Source: Candidatus Methylomirabilota bacterium (GTDB taxonomy: Bacteria; Methylomirabilota; Methylomirabilia; Methylomirabilales; JACPAU01). Taken from it: a DNA stretch of 10,881 bases. Shown here piece after piece: positions 1 to 6,304 of the stretch (its first letter is position 1; each line of letters opens with the position of its first letter). The notes beneath the pieces are model-generated. The model saw only the letters and a program-made list of their open reading frames with translations, was not told the DNA's origin and did no database searches. The translations under genes and the position numbers were made by a program. The stretch lies in assembly GCA_016180705.1 (NCBI GenBank), contig JACPAU010000131.1, positions 1-10,881 on the forward strand, given 5' to 3'.

Positions 1-27
1 CCCCGGGCCCCCGTAGCGGAGGGGGGG

Positions 28-72
28 CCCATCGGCTCTTGGCCGATGGGGGGAACCACGGGAGGGTTCCCC
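28..72 (-). other. Tandem GC hairpins downstream of the ABC permease gene
   Basis: Two perfect stem-loops lie side by side after the last gene of the efflux operon. One has a 9-bp stem (28-36 with 42-50) and a 5-nt loop. The other has an 8-bp stem (50-57 with 65-72) and a 7-nt loop. They share only base 50. Read on the minus strand they follow the permease stop codon by about 65 nt. Neither is followed by a T tract on that strand; the downstream bases are a C run. They are therefore not classical intrinsic terminators, but could protect the 3' end of the mRNA or assist factor-dependent termination. Their position suggests that the operon ends here and that no second permease gene follows directly. 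Confidence 0.5.
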
Positions 73-75
73 AGG

Positions 76-141
76 GGGGCCGGGGGCCGGGGCGGCGCCA
101 GGACCCGGACGGTGTCACGTTCATTCCGCCGTTCGTATTAG
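76..141. repeat. Direct repeat copy A, left flank of the efflux operon
   Basis: This 66-bp stretch recurs in the same orientation at 4108-4179. It begins with the same G4-C2-G5-C2-G4 pattern and runs through GGACCCGGACGGTGTCAC to GTATTAG. There are four substitutions over 66 aligned bases, and a GCGCCG-type 6-bp unit is duplicated in the other copy. On the minus strand the repeat begins exactly at the last base of the final permease codon, so it supplies that gene's TAA stop (138-140). Similarity stops abruptly upstream of that point. No inverted ends or transposase are visible, so this does not look like an insertion-sequence end. Whether it is a recombination junction or a dispersed intergenic repeat cannot be told from one window. 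Confidence 0.85.
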
Positions 142-1259
142 GCCGCGATGACCTTCTTCCCGAAGCGCTTGGCGGCCAGCAGCAGGAGCAGGAGCCCCAT
201 CCCCACCAGCACCAGCGCGTCCGGCCACAGGTGCACGAGCCCGGCCCCGCGCAGGATGATGCCCCGCGTGATGTTGACGAAGTAGGTCGCGGGCACCCCG
301 AAGCTCAGCAGGTAGAAGGGCAGGGGCATGGTCTCCCTCGGGAAGATGTACCCGGAGAAAAAGATGGTGGGGAGCATCGTCATGAGCGCGAGCTGCATCG
401 CCTCCGCCTGGGAGCGGGCCTTCGTGGAAATCAACATGCCCAGGGAGAGCGCCACGAACAGGTACGGGACGGACAGCGCCAGGAGCAGCAGAACGTTCCC
501 GTGGATCGGGACCTGGAAGACGGTCCGCATGAAGAACACGATGGCGCACAGCTCCAGGAACCCGATCCCCAGGTAGGGCACGATCTTCCCCAGCACAAGG
601 CCCAGCGGGCGGACCGGCGTCACGAACAGTTGCTCGAGCGTCCCCCGTTCCCTCTCCCGAACGATGGAGAAGGCGGTGAGAAAGGTGGTGACGAACAAGA
701 GCAGCACGGCCATCAGTCCCGGCAGGAAGAAGTTCGGCGAGCGTGAGTCCGGGTTGAAGAGGAGCTTGGGCCGGACCTCCACCGGCAGGCGCTCCCCCGG
801 CGGCAGCAGGCGCCGGAGCGACTCGTCCAGGCCGATGGCACCGGAGACGTTCAGGGCCTGCGCCGCCACCGAGGAGTCGGACCCGTCGATCAGGACGAGC
901 ACCTGGGCGGTCCCGCGGTCGAGCAGCCGGTCCGAGTAGTCCACCGGGATCTTCACCCCCACCCGCGCCGACCCCCCGACGATCGCCTCGTTCAACTCGC
1001 GATCCGAGCGAACGTAACCCACCACCCGGAAGGTGTCGGTATTGCGCAGCCGGTCCACCAGTTCCCGCCCCTCCCGCCGCCCGTCCTCGTCGTAGACCAC
1101 CGTCTTGATCTGGCGAACGTTGGTGTCGATCGCGAAGCCCAGGATGACCAGCTGGAGGATCGGGACGATGAGCGCGAAGAGCAGCGCCATCGTGTCGCGA
1201 CGGATGTGGAGGGCTTCCTTATAGAGGACGGCGCCGAATCCCCGGAGCAGGTCACGCAT
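138..1259 (-). CDS. ABC-2 type transporter permease (YbhS/YbhR-like)
   Basis: This 373-residue protein has the ABC-2 exporter permease layout: a cytoplasmic N-terminus, membrane segment 1 at about 24-44, a large extracytoplasmic domain at about 45-175, then membrane segments at about 179-200, 220-244, 255-278, 288-306 and 347-364. Directly after segment 2 is RERERGTLEQL (201-211), the conserved coupling-loop motif of this family. The ATG overlaps the end of the ATPase gene by 8 nt, so translation is probably coupled. It should form the membrane channel of the exporter with the upstream ATPase and HlyD protein. E. coli YbhGFSR carries two permease genes; here only one is seen, so a homodimer is inferred. 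The substrate is unknown; drugs or other hydrophobic compounds are likely by family analogy. The TAA stop lies inside direct repeat copy A. Confidence 0.92.
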   Translation of the reverse strand: MRDLLRGFGAVLYKEALHIRRDTMALLFALIVPILQLVILGFAIDTNVRQIKTVVYDEDGRREGRELVDRLRNTDTFRVVGYVRSDRELNEAIVGGSARVGVKIPVDYSDRLLDRGTAQVLVLIDGSDSSVAAQALNVSGAIGLDESLRRLLPPGERLPVEVRPKLLFNPDSRSPNFFLPGLMAVLLLFVTTFLTAFSIVRERERGTLEQLFVTPVRPLGLVLGKIVPYLGIGFLELCAIVFFMRTVFQVPIHGNVLLLLALSVPYLFVALSLGMLISTKARSQAEAMQLALMTMLPTIFFSGYIFPRETMPLPFYLLSFGVPATYFVNITRGIILRGAGLVHLWPDALVLVGMGLLLLLLAAKRFGKKVIAA

Positions 1260-2208
1260 GGGCCTCCTCCCGCTCCGCCTGGCGCCTGGTGCTCAGCTCC
1301 ACGAAGACGTCCTCGAGGCTGGGGGCCAGGGGACGGATCCCGGCGATCGCGACCCCCCGCCGCGCCAGCTCGGACTCGAGCCTGGCCGGGTCCAGGGCCT
1401 CGTCCACCAGGGCGTGGATCGCCTGGCCGAAGATCGTGGCGCTGCGGATCCCCGGCACCTCCCGCGCCAGCCGCAGCGCCCGGGTGAGCGCCGGAGCGGT
1501 GATCTCCAGCCGACGCGTCCCGGGCCGGTTGACCTCGGGCAGGGCCTTCAGCGCATCCGGCGTCCCGTCGGCGATCAGCCGCGAGAAGTAGATGTAGGCC
1601 ACATGGCTGCAACGCTCGGCCTCGTCCATGTAGTGCGTGGTGACAAAGAAGGTGATCCCCTGCCCCGACAGCTCGAAGAGCAGGTCCCAGAGTTCGCGCC
1701 GGGCCACCGGGTCGATCCCGGCGGTCGGTTCGTCCAGGAAGAGGATCTTGGGTTCGTGGAGCATGGCGCAGGCCAGTGCCAGGCGCTGCTTGAAACCCCC
1801 GGAGAGCTTGCCGGCCTGCCGTCCGAGGAAGGGCGAGAGCCCGTTGAGGGCGGCCACAGCCTCCAGCCGCTCGCGCAGGCGAGCAGGCGTGAGGCCGTAG
1901 ATCCGCCCATAGAACTGGAGGTTCTCGGCCACCGTCAGGTCGTCGTAGAGGCTGAACTGTTGCGACATGTAGCCGATCCGCTCGCGGACCCGCTCGGCGT
2001 CCGTGCGCACGTCCAGCCCGTCCACCCAGGCGTCGCCCGCGGTGATGGGCAGGAGGCCGGTCAGCATCTTGATGACCGTGGTCTTGCCGCTGCCGTTGGG
2101 CCCCAGGAAGCCGAAGACCTCCCCCGGCTCCACGCGCAGGTTCACCCGATCCACGGCGGTGAAGTCGCCGAAGCGGCGGGTCAGGTTCTCGGTCCGGATG
2201 GCAGCCAT
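1252..2208 (-). CDS. ABC transporter ATP-binding protein (multidrug exporter type)
   Basis: This 318-residue cytoplasmic ATPase contains one complete nucleotide-binding domain: Walker A GPNGSGKT (36-43), Q-loop MSQQ (81-84), signature LSGGF (135-139), Walker B ILFLDE (155-160) and the switch histidine H182 in TTHYMDEAE. The region after about 220 is the C-terminal extension common in ABC-2 drug and polyketide exporters, ending in the typical SLEDVFVEL (about 297-305). Length is normal for a single-domain subunit, whereas E. coli YbhF has two fused domains. The gene starts one base after the HlyD stop and its 3' end overlaps the permease gene by 8 nt. It should power the adjacent permease as a homodimer. 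All catalytic motifs appear intact. Confidence 0.95.
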   Translation of the reverse strand: MAAIRTENLTRRFGDFTAVDRVNLRVEPGEVFGFLGPNGSGKTTVIKMLTGLLPITAGDAWVDGLDVRTDAERVRERIGYMSQQFSLYDDLTVAENLQFYGRIYGLTPARLRERLEAVAALNGLSPFLGRQAGKLSGGFKQRLALACAMLHEPKILFLDEPTAGIDPVARRELWDLLFELSGQGITFFVTTHYMDEAERCSHVAYIYFSRLIADGTPDALKALPEVNRPGTRRLEITAPALTRALRLAREVPGIRSATIFGQAIHALVDEALDPARLESELARRGVAIAGIRPLAPSLEDVFVELSTRRQAEREEAHA

Positions 2209-2209
2209 C

Positions 2210-3346
2210 TCAGGGCTCGAGGAGTCTCACGTCCGCGGCCATGCCGGCCCGGATGCGCTGCTCCCGGTCATGAAGGCGCAGCTTCACGCCGAAGACCTGA
2301 TGGATGCGCTCCTCCCGCGTCTGGACGTTGCGGGGGAGGAACTCCGCCTTCTGGTTGATCTGCTCGACCTCGGCGGGGAAGACCTGGTCCGGGAAGGAGT
2401 CCACCCGCACCTCGGCCCGCTGCCCCAGGCGCACGCGGCCGATGCGGGTCTCCGGGATGTAGATGCGGACGTAGAGCTGGTCCCGCTCGAGCAGCGTCGC
2501 CACGGGGGTGTTGGGCGGAAGCAGGTCCCCCGGGCGGACATCCAGCACCTCCACCACCGCGGGCGCGGGGGCCAGAACCTGCCGCTCGCGGTGGCGGGCC
2601 TGCGCCTCGCGTAGCGCCCCCTCCGTTCGGGCCACCTCCGCCCGCGCCGCCGCCACCTCCTCGACCCGGAAGCCGCGCTCGATCCGCTCGCGCACCGCCT
2701 CGGCCTGGTCGTAGCGCGCCTGCGCCGCCGCCACCTCTTCGACGCGGAAGCCGCGCTCCAACTCGGTGAACCGCTGCTCGGCGCTCTGGAGCCGCGCGAC
2801 CGCCATTTTCCAGATGGCCTCGGCGTCGTCCCGTTCCTGCCGCGAGACCGCCCCCTCGGCTGCCAGCTGCTCCGCCCGCCGGTACGTGCGCTCGGCGTTG
2901 ACCGCGTCGGCCTGCGCCCGCTCCACGTCGGCCCGGGCCTGCGCGACCTGCTCCTGCCGGTAGCCGGTCCTGGCCTCTTCCAGTTCGGCCCGCGCCCGGG
3001 CGGCGTTCGCGCGGGCTTCCGCGATCTCCTCCGGTCGGTAGCCGCGCTCCAGCTTCTGGAGGTTTGCCCGGGCCTCCGCCACGGCCGCCCGCGCCTGCTC
3101 CACCACTGCCAGCAGCTCCTCGTCCTCGAAGGTCACCAGGGGGTCCCCGGCCGCCACCTGGTCCCCCTCCCGGACGTGCACCGCGAGGACGCGCCCGCCG
3201 ACCTTCGACCCCACGGAGATGTTGCGGGCCTCGACCGTCCCCGAGCCCTCCAGTCCCCCGTCGCGGCCGAAGGCCCCCAGGTAGATCCCCACAACTGCCG
3301 CCACCGCGGTGACCGCCGCCAGCGCGGCGAGCCATCTCCACTTCAT
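2210..3346 (-). CDS. HlyD/YbhG-type periplasmic adaptor (membrane-fusion protein)
   Basis: I place the start at 3346, giving 378 residues that begin MKWRWLAALAAV, because this ATG overlaps the tetR stop by 4 nt (ATGA). The frame stays open upstream only inside tetR. Residues 4-24 form a signal-anchor helix. Residues about 34-75 are the first half of a biotinyl-lipoyl-like domain (GTVEARNISVGSKVGGRV, then VREGDQVAAGDPL). Residues 80-255 form a long charged coiled-coil hairpin, and the second lipoyl half follows (VLDVRPGDLLPPNTPV, 266-282) with a beta-barrel ending at 378. Four copies of an RGFRVEEVAAARA-like segment occur at 101, 127, 198 and 224. It should link the ABC permease to an outer-membrane channel or extend substrate passage through the periplasm. 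No outer-membrane factor gene is in the window. Confidence 0.93.
   Translation of the reverse strand: MKWRWLAALAAVTAVAAVVGIYLGAFGRDGGLEGSGTVEARNISVGSKVGGRVLAVHVREGDQVAAGDPLVTFEDEELLAVVEQARAAVAEARANLQKLERGYRPEEIAEARANAARARAELEEARTGYRQEQVAQARADVERAQADAVNAERTYRRAEQLAAEGAVSRQERDDAEAIWKMAVARLQSAEQRFTELERGFRVEEVAAAQARYDQAEAVRERIERGFRVEEVAAARAEVARTEGALREAQARHRERQVLAPAPAVVEVLDVRPGDLLPPNTPVATLLERDQLYVRIYIPETRIGRVRLGQRAEVRVDSFPDQVFPAEVEQINQKAEFLPRNVQTREERIHQVFGVKLRLHDREQRIRAGMAADVRLLEP
2644..2758. repeat. Internal near-identical 37-bp repeat within the adaptor coiled coil
   Basis: Bases 2644-2680 and 2722-2758 match at 35 of 37 positions and are exactly 78 bp apart, that is 26 residues in frame. They encode the RGFRVEEVAAA(R/Q)A segments at residues 198-210 and 224-236 of the adaptor. 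Two more diverged protein-level copies (residues 101-113 and 127-139) are also 26 residues apart, in the other arm of the coiled-coil hairpin. The pattern indicates duplication within the coiled coil, lengthening both arms together. Confidence 0.85.
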
Positions 3347-3987
3347 GCGCGGGTCCTCCTGGCGGCGATGCCGGACCAGAACAGGTCGAAGGTCGCATCC
3401 AGCCGCCCGTCCAGCCGGGAGGGCGGGTGCAGGACCCACAGGAGGATGGCGCCGAAGAAGGCCTGCTGGAACAGGCGCGCCAGCTCGGCCGGGTCGCGGT
3501 CGCGGCGCACCTCCCCCCGATCCTGCCCGTAGGCGAGCAGGCGCGCGAGCAGCCGCCGGCCGCGCCCCAGGTTGCGCCGCATCACCTGGCGGACCGGCTC
3601 CCTGGACAGGTTGGCGACCAACAGGCTCCGCACCAGCGTCGGGCTCCGCCCCGGCTCCTCCGCCAGGGCGGACATGAGCCGGCGCAGCGCGTCCCGCACC
3701 GGCACCTCTCCCGCGCGGGGCGCGGCCACGGCCGCCTGCACCTTCGCCAGCTGCATCTCGCCGAAACCGGCCAGGACGTGCTCCTTGCTGGGGAAGTAGT
3801 TGAAGAACGTGCCCTTCCCCACGTCGGCGGCCTCGGTGATCTGCTCGACCGTGGTGGCGAAGACCCCCTGCCGGGCGAAGAGGCCGAGGGCCGCCCGGAG
3901 AATCCGGGCGCGGGTCTCGGCCCGGCGGCGGGCGCGGCGACCCGGGCCGGGGGCACGCGTCCGACCAGCAGGGGCGGGGAGTGACAT
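3343..3987 (-). CDS. TetR/AcrR-family transcriptional regulator of the efflux operon
   Basis: I choose the ATG at 3987 (214 residues, MSLPAPAG) over the one at 3999, because GGAG at 3994-3997 sits 6 nt before it while the upstream ATG has no clear ribosome-binding site. After a basic N-terminal tail, residues about 24-70 are the TetR DNA-binding domain: RARILRAALGLFARQG, TTVEQITEAADVGKGT as the helix-turn-helix, then the hallmark FFNYFPSKEHVL. The remaining 145 residues are the variable helical ligand-binding and dimer domain. The stop overlaps the adaptor start by 4 nt, so the regulator is the first gene of the operon it probably represses. The arrangement regulator-adaptor-ATPase-permease resembles E. 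coli cecR-ybhGFSR. The ligand cannot be inferred. Confidence 0.93.
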   Translation of the reverse strand: MSLPAPAGRTRAPGPGRRARRRAETRARILRAALGLFARQGVFATTVEQITEAADVGKGTFFNYFPSKEHVLAGFGEMQLAKVQAAVAAPRAGEVPVRDALRRLMSALAEEPGRSPTLVRSLLVANLSREPVRQVMRRNLGRGRRLLARLLAYGQDRGEVRRDRDPAELARLFQQAFFGAILLWVLHPPSRLDGRLDATFDLFWSGIAARRTRA

Positions 3988-4001
3988 CAGGGTCTCCATA
4001 A

Positions 4002-4033
4002 GTGACCTATACTCATGTATGACCCTAGGTCAC
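4002..4033. promoter_or_regulatory. 32-bp dyad, probable TetR-type operator
   Basis: The perfect inverted repeat GTGACCTA (4002-4009) and TAGGTCAC (4026-4033) is separated by 16 bp. Inside it TCAT (4013-4016) and ATGA (4019-4022) form a second inverted repeat with the same centre (4017.5), so 12 of 16 symmetric pairs match. The same bases also read as two 13-bp TGACC...TCA sites at 4003-4015 and 4020-4032, 17 bp centre to centre, as expected for two repressor dimers. The dyad covers the probable -10 and start site and ends 14 bp before the chosen start codon. Binding by the adjacent TetR-family protein is inferred from position and symmetry only. Confidence 0.7.
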
Positions 4034-4050
4034 GTACACGGCCCTGTCAA
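4022..4050 (-). promoter_or_regulatory. Probable promoter of the tetR-efflux operon
   Basis: On the minus strand a perfect TTGACA -35 (4045-4050) is followed after 17 bp by TAGGGT (4022-4027), a weak -10 with three of six consensus bases. Transcription would start near 4015, giving a leader of about 28 nt before the regulator start at 3987. The -10 and start site lie within the dyad, which fits repression by occlusion. Confidence 0.5.
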
Positions 4051-4228
4051 GGAGAATCTTTGCCGGGACCCCAAGAGGCTCGGGAGGAAGGGAGGCGGAA
4101 TGCGGACGGGGCCGGGGGCCGGGGCGGCGCCGGCGCCAGGACCCGGACGGTGTCACTTTCGTTCTGCCGTTTGTATTAGTGGTGCGCGTCGTGCCGGCGG
4201 GAGAGGAGGGTGGGCCCGGAGGTACTCC
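4034..4228. other. Non-coding spacer between efflux and SUF operons
   Basis: Between the tetR promoter and the 3' end of the SUF operon I see no credible gene. The spacer holds the -35 of the efflux promoter, a purine-rich stretch (4070-4106) and direct repeat copy B. No hairpin with a T tract follows the SUF operon on the minus strand, so read-through from SUF toward the efflux operon cannot be excluded. Confidence 0.6.
4108..4179. repeat. Direct repeat copy B, right flank of the efflux operon
   Basis: This 72-bp copy matches 76-141 with four substitutions plus a 6-bp tandem duplication that turns GGCGCC into GGCGCCGGCGCC (4126-4137). It ends with the same GTATTAG and is in the same orientation. 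It lies 49 bp downstream of the SufT-like gene, so on the minus strand both copies sit at the 3' side of a gene. The 4-kb segment between the copies contains precisely the efflux operon and its control region. Confidence 0.85.
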
Positions 4229-4555
4229 TCACAGCATGCCCAGTTCCAGCTTCGCCGCCTCGGACATCCGGCTCGGGTCCCAGGGCGGCTCCCACACCAC
4301 GTCCACCTGCACGTCCGTCACGCCGGGGACGGCCTGGACCTTGTCCCGCACCTCGCCCGGCAGGGAGCCGGCCGCCGGGCAGTTGGGCGAGGTGAGGGTC
4401 ATCCGGACGCCCACCGCCCCGGAAGGTTCCACCTTGACCTCGTAGATGAGGCCGAGCTCGTAGATGTTCACGGGGATCTCCGGATCGTAGCAGGTCCGGA
4501 GGACCTCGAGCACCTGGGCCTCCAGGTGCGCGCTGTTCATGTTCGTGATGTCCAT
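4229..4555 (-). CDS. sufT: MIP18/DUF59-family Fe-S assembly protein (SufT-like)
   Basis: This 108-residue protein consists of one MIP18 (DUF59) domain. It shows YDPEIPVNIYELGLIYEV (23-40), LTSPNCPAAGSLP (54-66) with the conserved cysteine C59, and the C-terminal VVWEPPWDPSRMSEAAKLELG (86-106) characteristic of the SUF-associated subgroup. Family members help mature Fe-S proteins, and the conserved cysteine is thought to contribute to cluster handling. The start at 4555 has GGAG 5 nt upstream; a second ATG at 4540 lacks a comparable site. It is the last gene of the SUF operon, 25 nt after sufU, which supports a role in cluster assembly or transfer. PaaD, the phenylacetate relative, is excluded by the context. 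Confidence 0.9.
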   Translation of the reverse strand: MDITNMNSAHLEAQVLEVLRTCYDPEIPVNIYELGLIYEVKVEPSGAVGVRMTLTSPNCPAAGSLPGEVRDKVQAVPGVTDVQVDVVWEPPWDPSRMSEAAKLELGML

Positions 4556-4580
4556 GGGGACTCCGTACCGGCCGCGCGGC

Positions 4581-5033
4581 CTATTCCGTGGAAACCTTCT
4601 GCCCCTTCCCCTCCAATGCCGCCCGCAGGGTGTGCCAGGGGAGCGTCGCGCACTTGACCCGGATGGGGAACTCCCGCACCCCGGAAAAGGCCGCCAGCTT
4701 CCCGAGCGCGCGCGGGTCCCCGGCCGCCTCCCTCTCCGTGGTAACCATCTTGTGGAAGGCGTGGAAGAGGTCCTCGGCTTCTGCCCGCGTCTTGCCCTTC
4801 ACGCTGCTCGTCATCAGGGAGGCTGCCGCCCGGGAGATCGCACAGCCCGAGCCCTGAAAGCCGATGTCGCCGATCACGTCGTCCTGGATCTGGACGTAGA
4901 GGGTGATCTGGTCGCCGCACAGCGGGTTGTGGCCCTCCGCCGTCCGGTTCGCCCCCTCGAGCCGGCGAAAGTTGCGCGGGTTCTTGTTGTGGTCGAGGAT
5001 CACCTGCTGGTAGAGCTCGCGGAGGTCCGACAT
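4581..5033 (-). CDS. sufU: SufU, zinc-dependent sulfurtransferase partner of SufS
   Basis: This 150-residue NifU/IscU-fold protein is of the SufU type. C39 and D41 in NPLCGD, C64 in GSGCAISRAA and C128 in RVKCATLPWHT match in spacing the three cysteines and aspartate that bind zinc in B. subtilis SufU. The roughly 20-residue segment between the second and third cysteines that separates SufU from scaffold IscU is present. SufU accepts persulfide sulfur from SufS and passes it to the assembly complex. Its ATG shares one base with the sufS stop (TGATG), so translation is probably coupled. No sufE gene is present, consistent with the SufS-SufU pairing. Confidence 0.94.
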   Translation of the reverse strand: MSDLRELYQQVILDHNKNPRNFRRLEGANRTAEGHNPLCGDQITLYVQIQDDVIGDIGFQGSGCAISRAAASLMTSSVKGKTRAEAEDLFHAFHKMVTTEREAAGDPRALGKLAAFSGVREFPIRVKCATLPWHTLRAALEGKGQKVSTE

Positions 5034-6304
5034 CAGGCGAACGTCTCCCGGACCTTGTGGAGCCCCGCCACGAGGGCATCGATCTCCGCCCGGGTGTTGT
5101 AGAAGGCCAGGGACGCCCGGGCGGTGGCCGGCACGCCGAACCGCTGGAGCACCGGCTGGGCGCAGTGATGGCCCGTCCGGATCGCGATGCCCTCCTGGTC
5201 GAGGATGGTGCCGACGTCGTGCGCGTGGACGCCCTTCACCACGAAGGAGAGGATCCCCGTCTTCTCCTTCGCCGTGCCGATGAGGCGGATCCCCGGGACC
5301 GCGCCCACGCGCTCCGTCGCGTAGGCCAGCAACCCGTGCTCGTACGCGGCGATCCGTTCCAGGCCGATGCCGGTCAGGTACCCGATCGCGGCGCCGAGGC
5401 CGATGCCGCCGGCGATGTGCGGGGTCCCGGCCTCGAACTTGAACGGGATCACGTTGTAGAGGGTCTTCTCGAAGCTCACCGAGAGGATCATGTCCCCGCC
5501 GCCCTGGTACGGCGGCATGGCCTCGAGAAGGGGGGCCTTGCCGTACAGGACGCCGATCCCGGTGGGGCCGTAGGCCTTGTGCCCCGAGAAGGCGTAGAAA
5601 TCGCAGTCCAGCGCGCGGACGTCCACAGGAAGGCGGGGCGCCGCCTGGGCCCCGTCCAGGAGGACGGGGACGCCGCGGCCGTGGGCCAGCTCGACGATCC
5701 GCCGGACCGGGGTGATGGTCCCGAGCGCGTTCGAGACGTGGACCATCGCGACGAACCTCGTCCGGGGGCCCAGCAGCCGCTCGTACTCCTCCAGGACCAG
5801 CTCCCCCGCGTCGTTGATCGGCACGACGCGCAAAACCGCCCCCGTCTGCTCGCAGACGATCTGCCAGGGGACGATGTTGGAGTGGTGCTCCATGGCGGAG
5901 ATCACGACCTCGTCCCCCGGCTGCAGGCGCGGCCGGGCGTAGCTCTGGGCCACCAGGTTGACCGCTTCGGTCGTGCTGCGGACGAAGACGATCTCCCGGG
6001 GCTCGGCGGCGTTCAGGAAGCGGGCCACCGCGGCCCGCGCCCCTTCGTAGGCCTCCGTCGCCCGCTCGCTCAGGTAGTGGATCCCCCGGTGGATGTTGGC
6101 GTTCTCCGCCCGGTAGTACCGGGTGAGGGTGTCGATCACCACCTGCGGCTTCTGGCTGGTGGCGGCGTTGTCGAGGTAGACGAGGGGCTTCCCGTGGGCC
6201 CGCTCCCGGAGGATCGGGAAGTCCTGGCGGACCCGCTCCACGTCGAACGGGATGGCTGGATCCTGGCGGACTGTCTCTGCGATGGGATGGCCGATGGTGG
6301 TCAT
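5033..6304 (-). CDS. sufS: SufS cysteine desulfurase
   Basis: This 423-residue PLP enzyme removes sulfur from cysteine, leaving alanine and an enzyme persulfide. Visible landmarks are YLDNAATSQKP (43-53), EHHSNIVPW (139-147), D217 in LLDGAQ for the PLP ring nitrogen, the Schiff-base lysine K243 in SGHKAYGPTG, and the catalytic cysteine C381 in RTGHHCAQP on the short loop typical of group II desulfurases. I start at 6304 because its ATG overlaps the sufD stop by 4 nt (ATGA) and GGAGG lies 7 nt upstream; the frame is open for another 71 codons but only inside sufD. It acts with SufU, encoded immediately downstream. Confidence 0.96.
   Translation of the reverse strand: MTTIGHPIAETVRQDPAIPFDVERVRQDFPILRERAHGKPLVYLDNAATSQKPQVVIDTLTRYYRAENANIHRGIHYLSERATEAYEGARAAVARFLNAAEPREIVFVRSTTEAVNLVAQSYARPRLQPGDEVVISAMEHHSNIVPWQIVCEQTGAVLRVVPINDAGELVLEEYERLLGPRTRFVAMVHVSNALGTITPVRRIVELAHGRGVPVLLDGAQAAPRLPVDVRALDCDFYAFSGHKAYGPTGIGVLYGKAPLLEAMPPYQGGGDMILSVSFEKTLYNVIPFKFEAGTPHIAGGIGLGAAIGYLTGIGLERIAAYEHGLLAYATERVGAVPGIRLIGTAKEKTGILSFVVKGVHAHDVGTILDQEGIAIRTGHHCAQPVLQRFGVPATARASLAFYNTRAEIDALVAGLHKVRETFA

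Noticed and set aside
28..72. Calling the two hairpins intrinsic terminators
   Set aside because: Neither has a T tract on the strand it would serve, so they are reported only as hairpins.
3347..3439. In-frame upstream extension of the adaptor gene
   Set aside because: It overlaps tetR, would bury the signal anchor 31 residues in, and the ATG at 3346 gives the usual ATGA overlap.
76..4179. Treating the efflux operon with its direct repeats as an insertion sequence or transposon
   Set aside because: There is no transposase, integrase or terminal inverted repeat, and the repeats are far longer than a target-site duplication.
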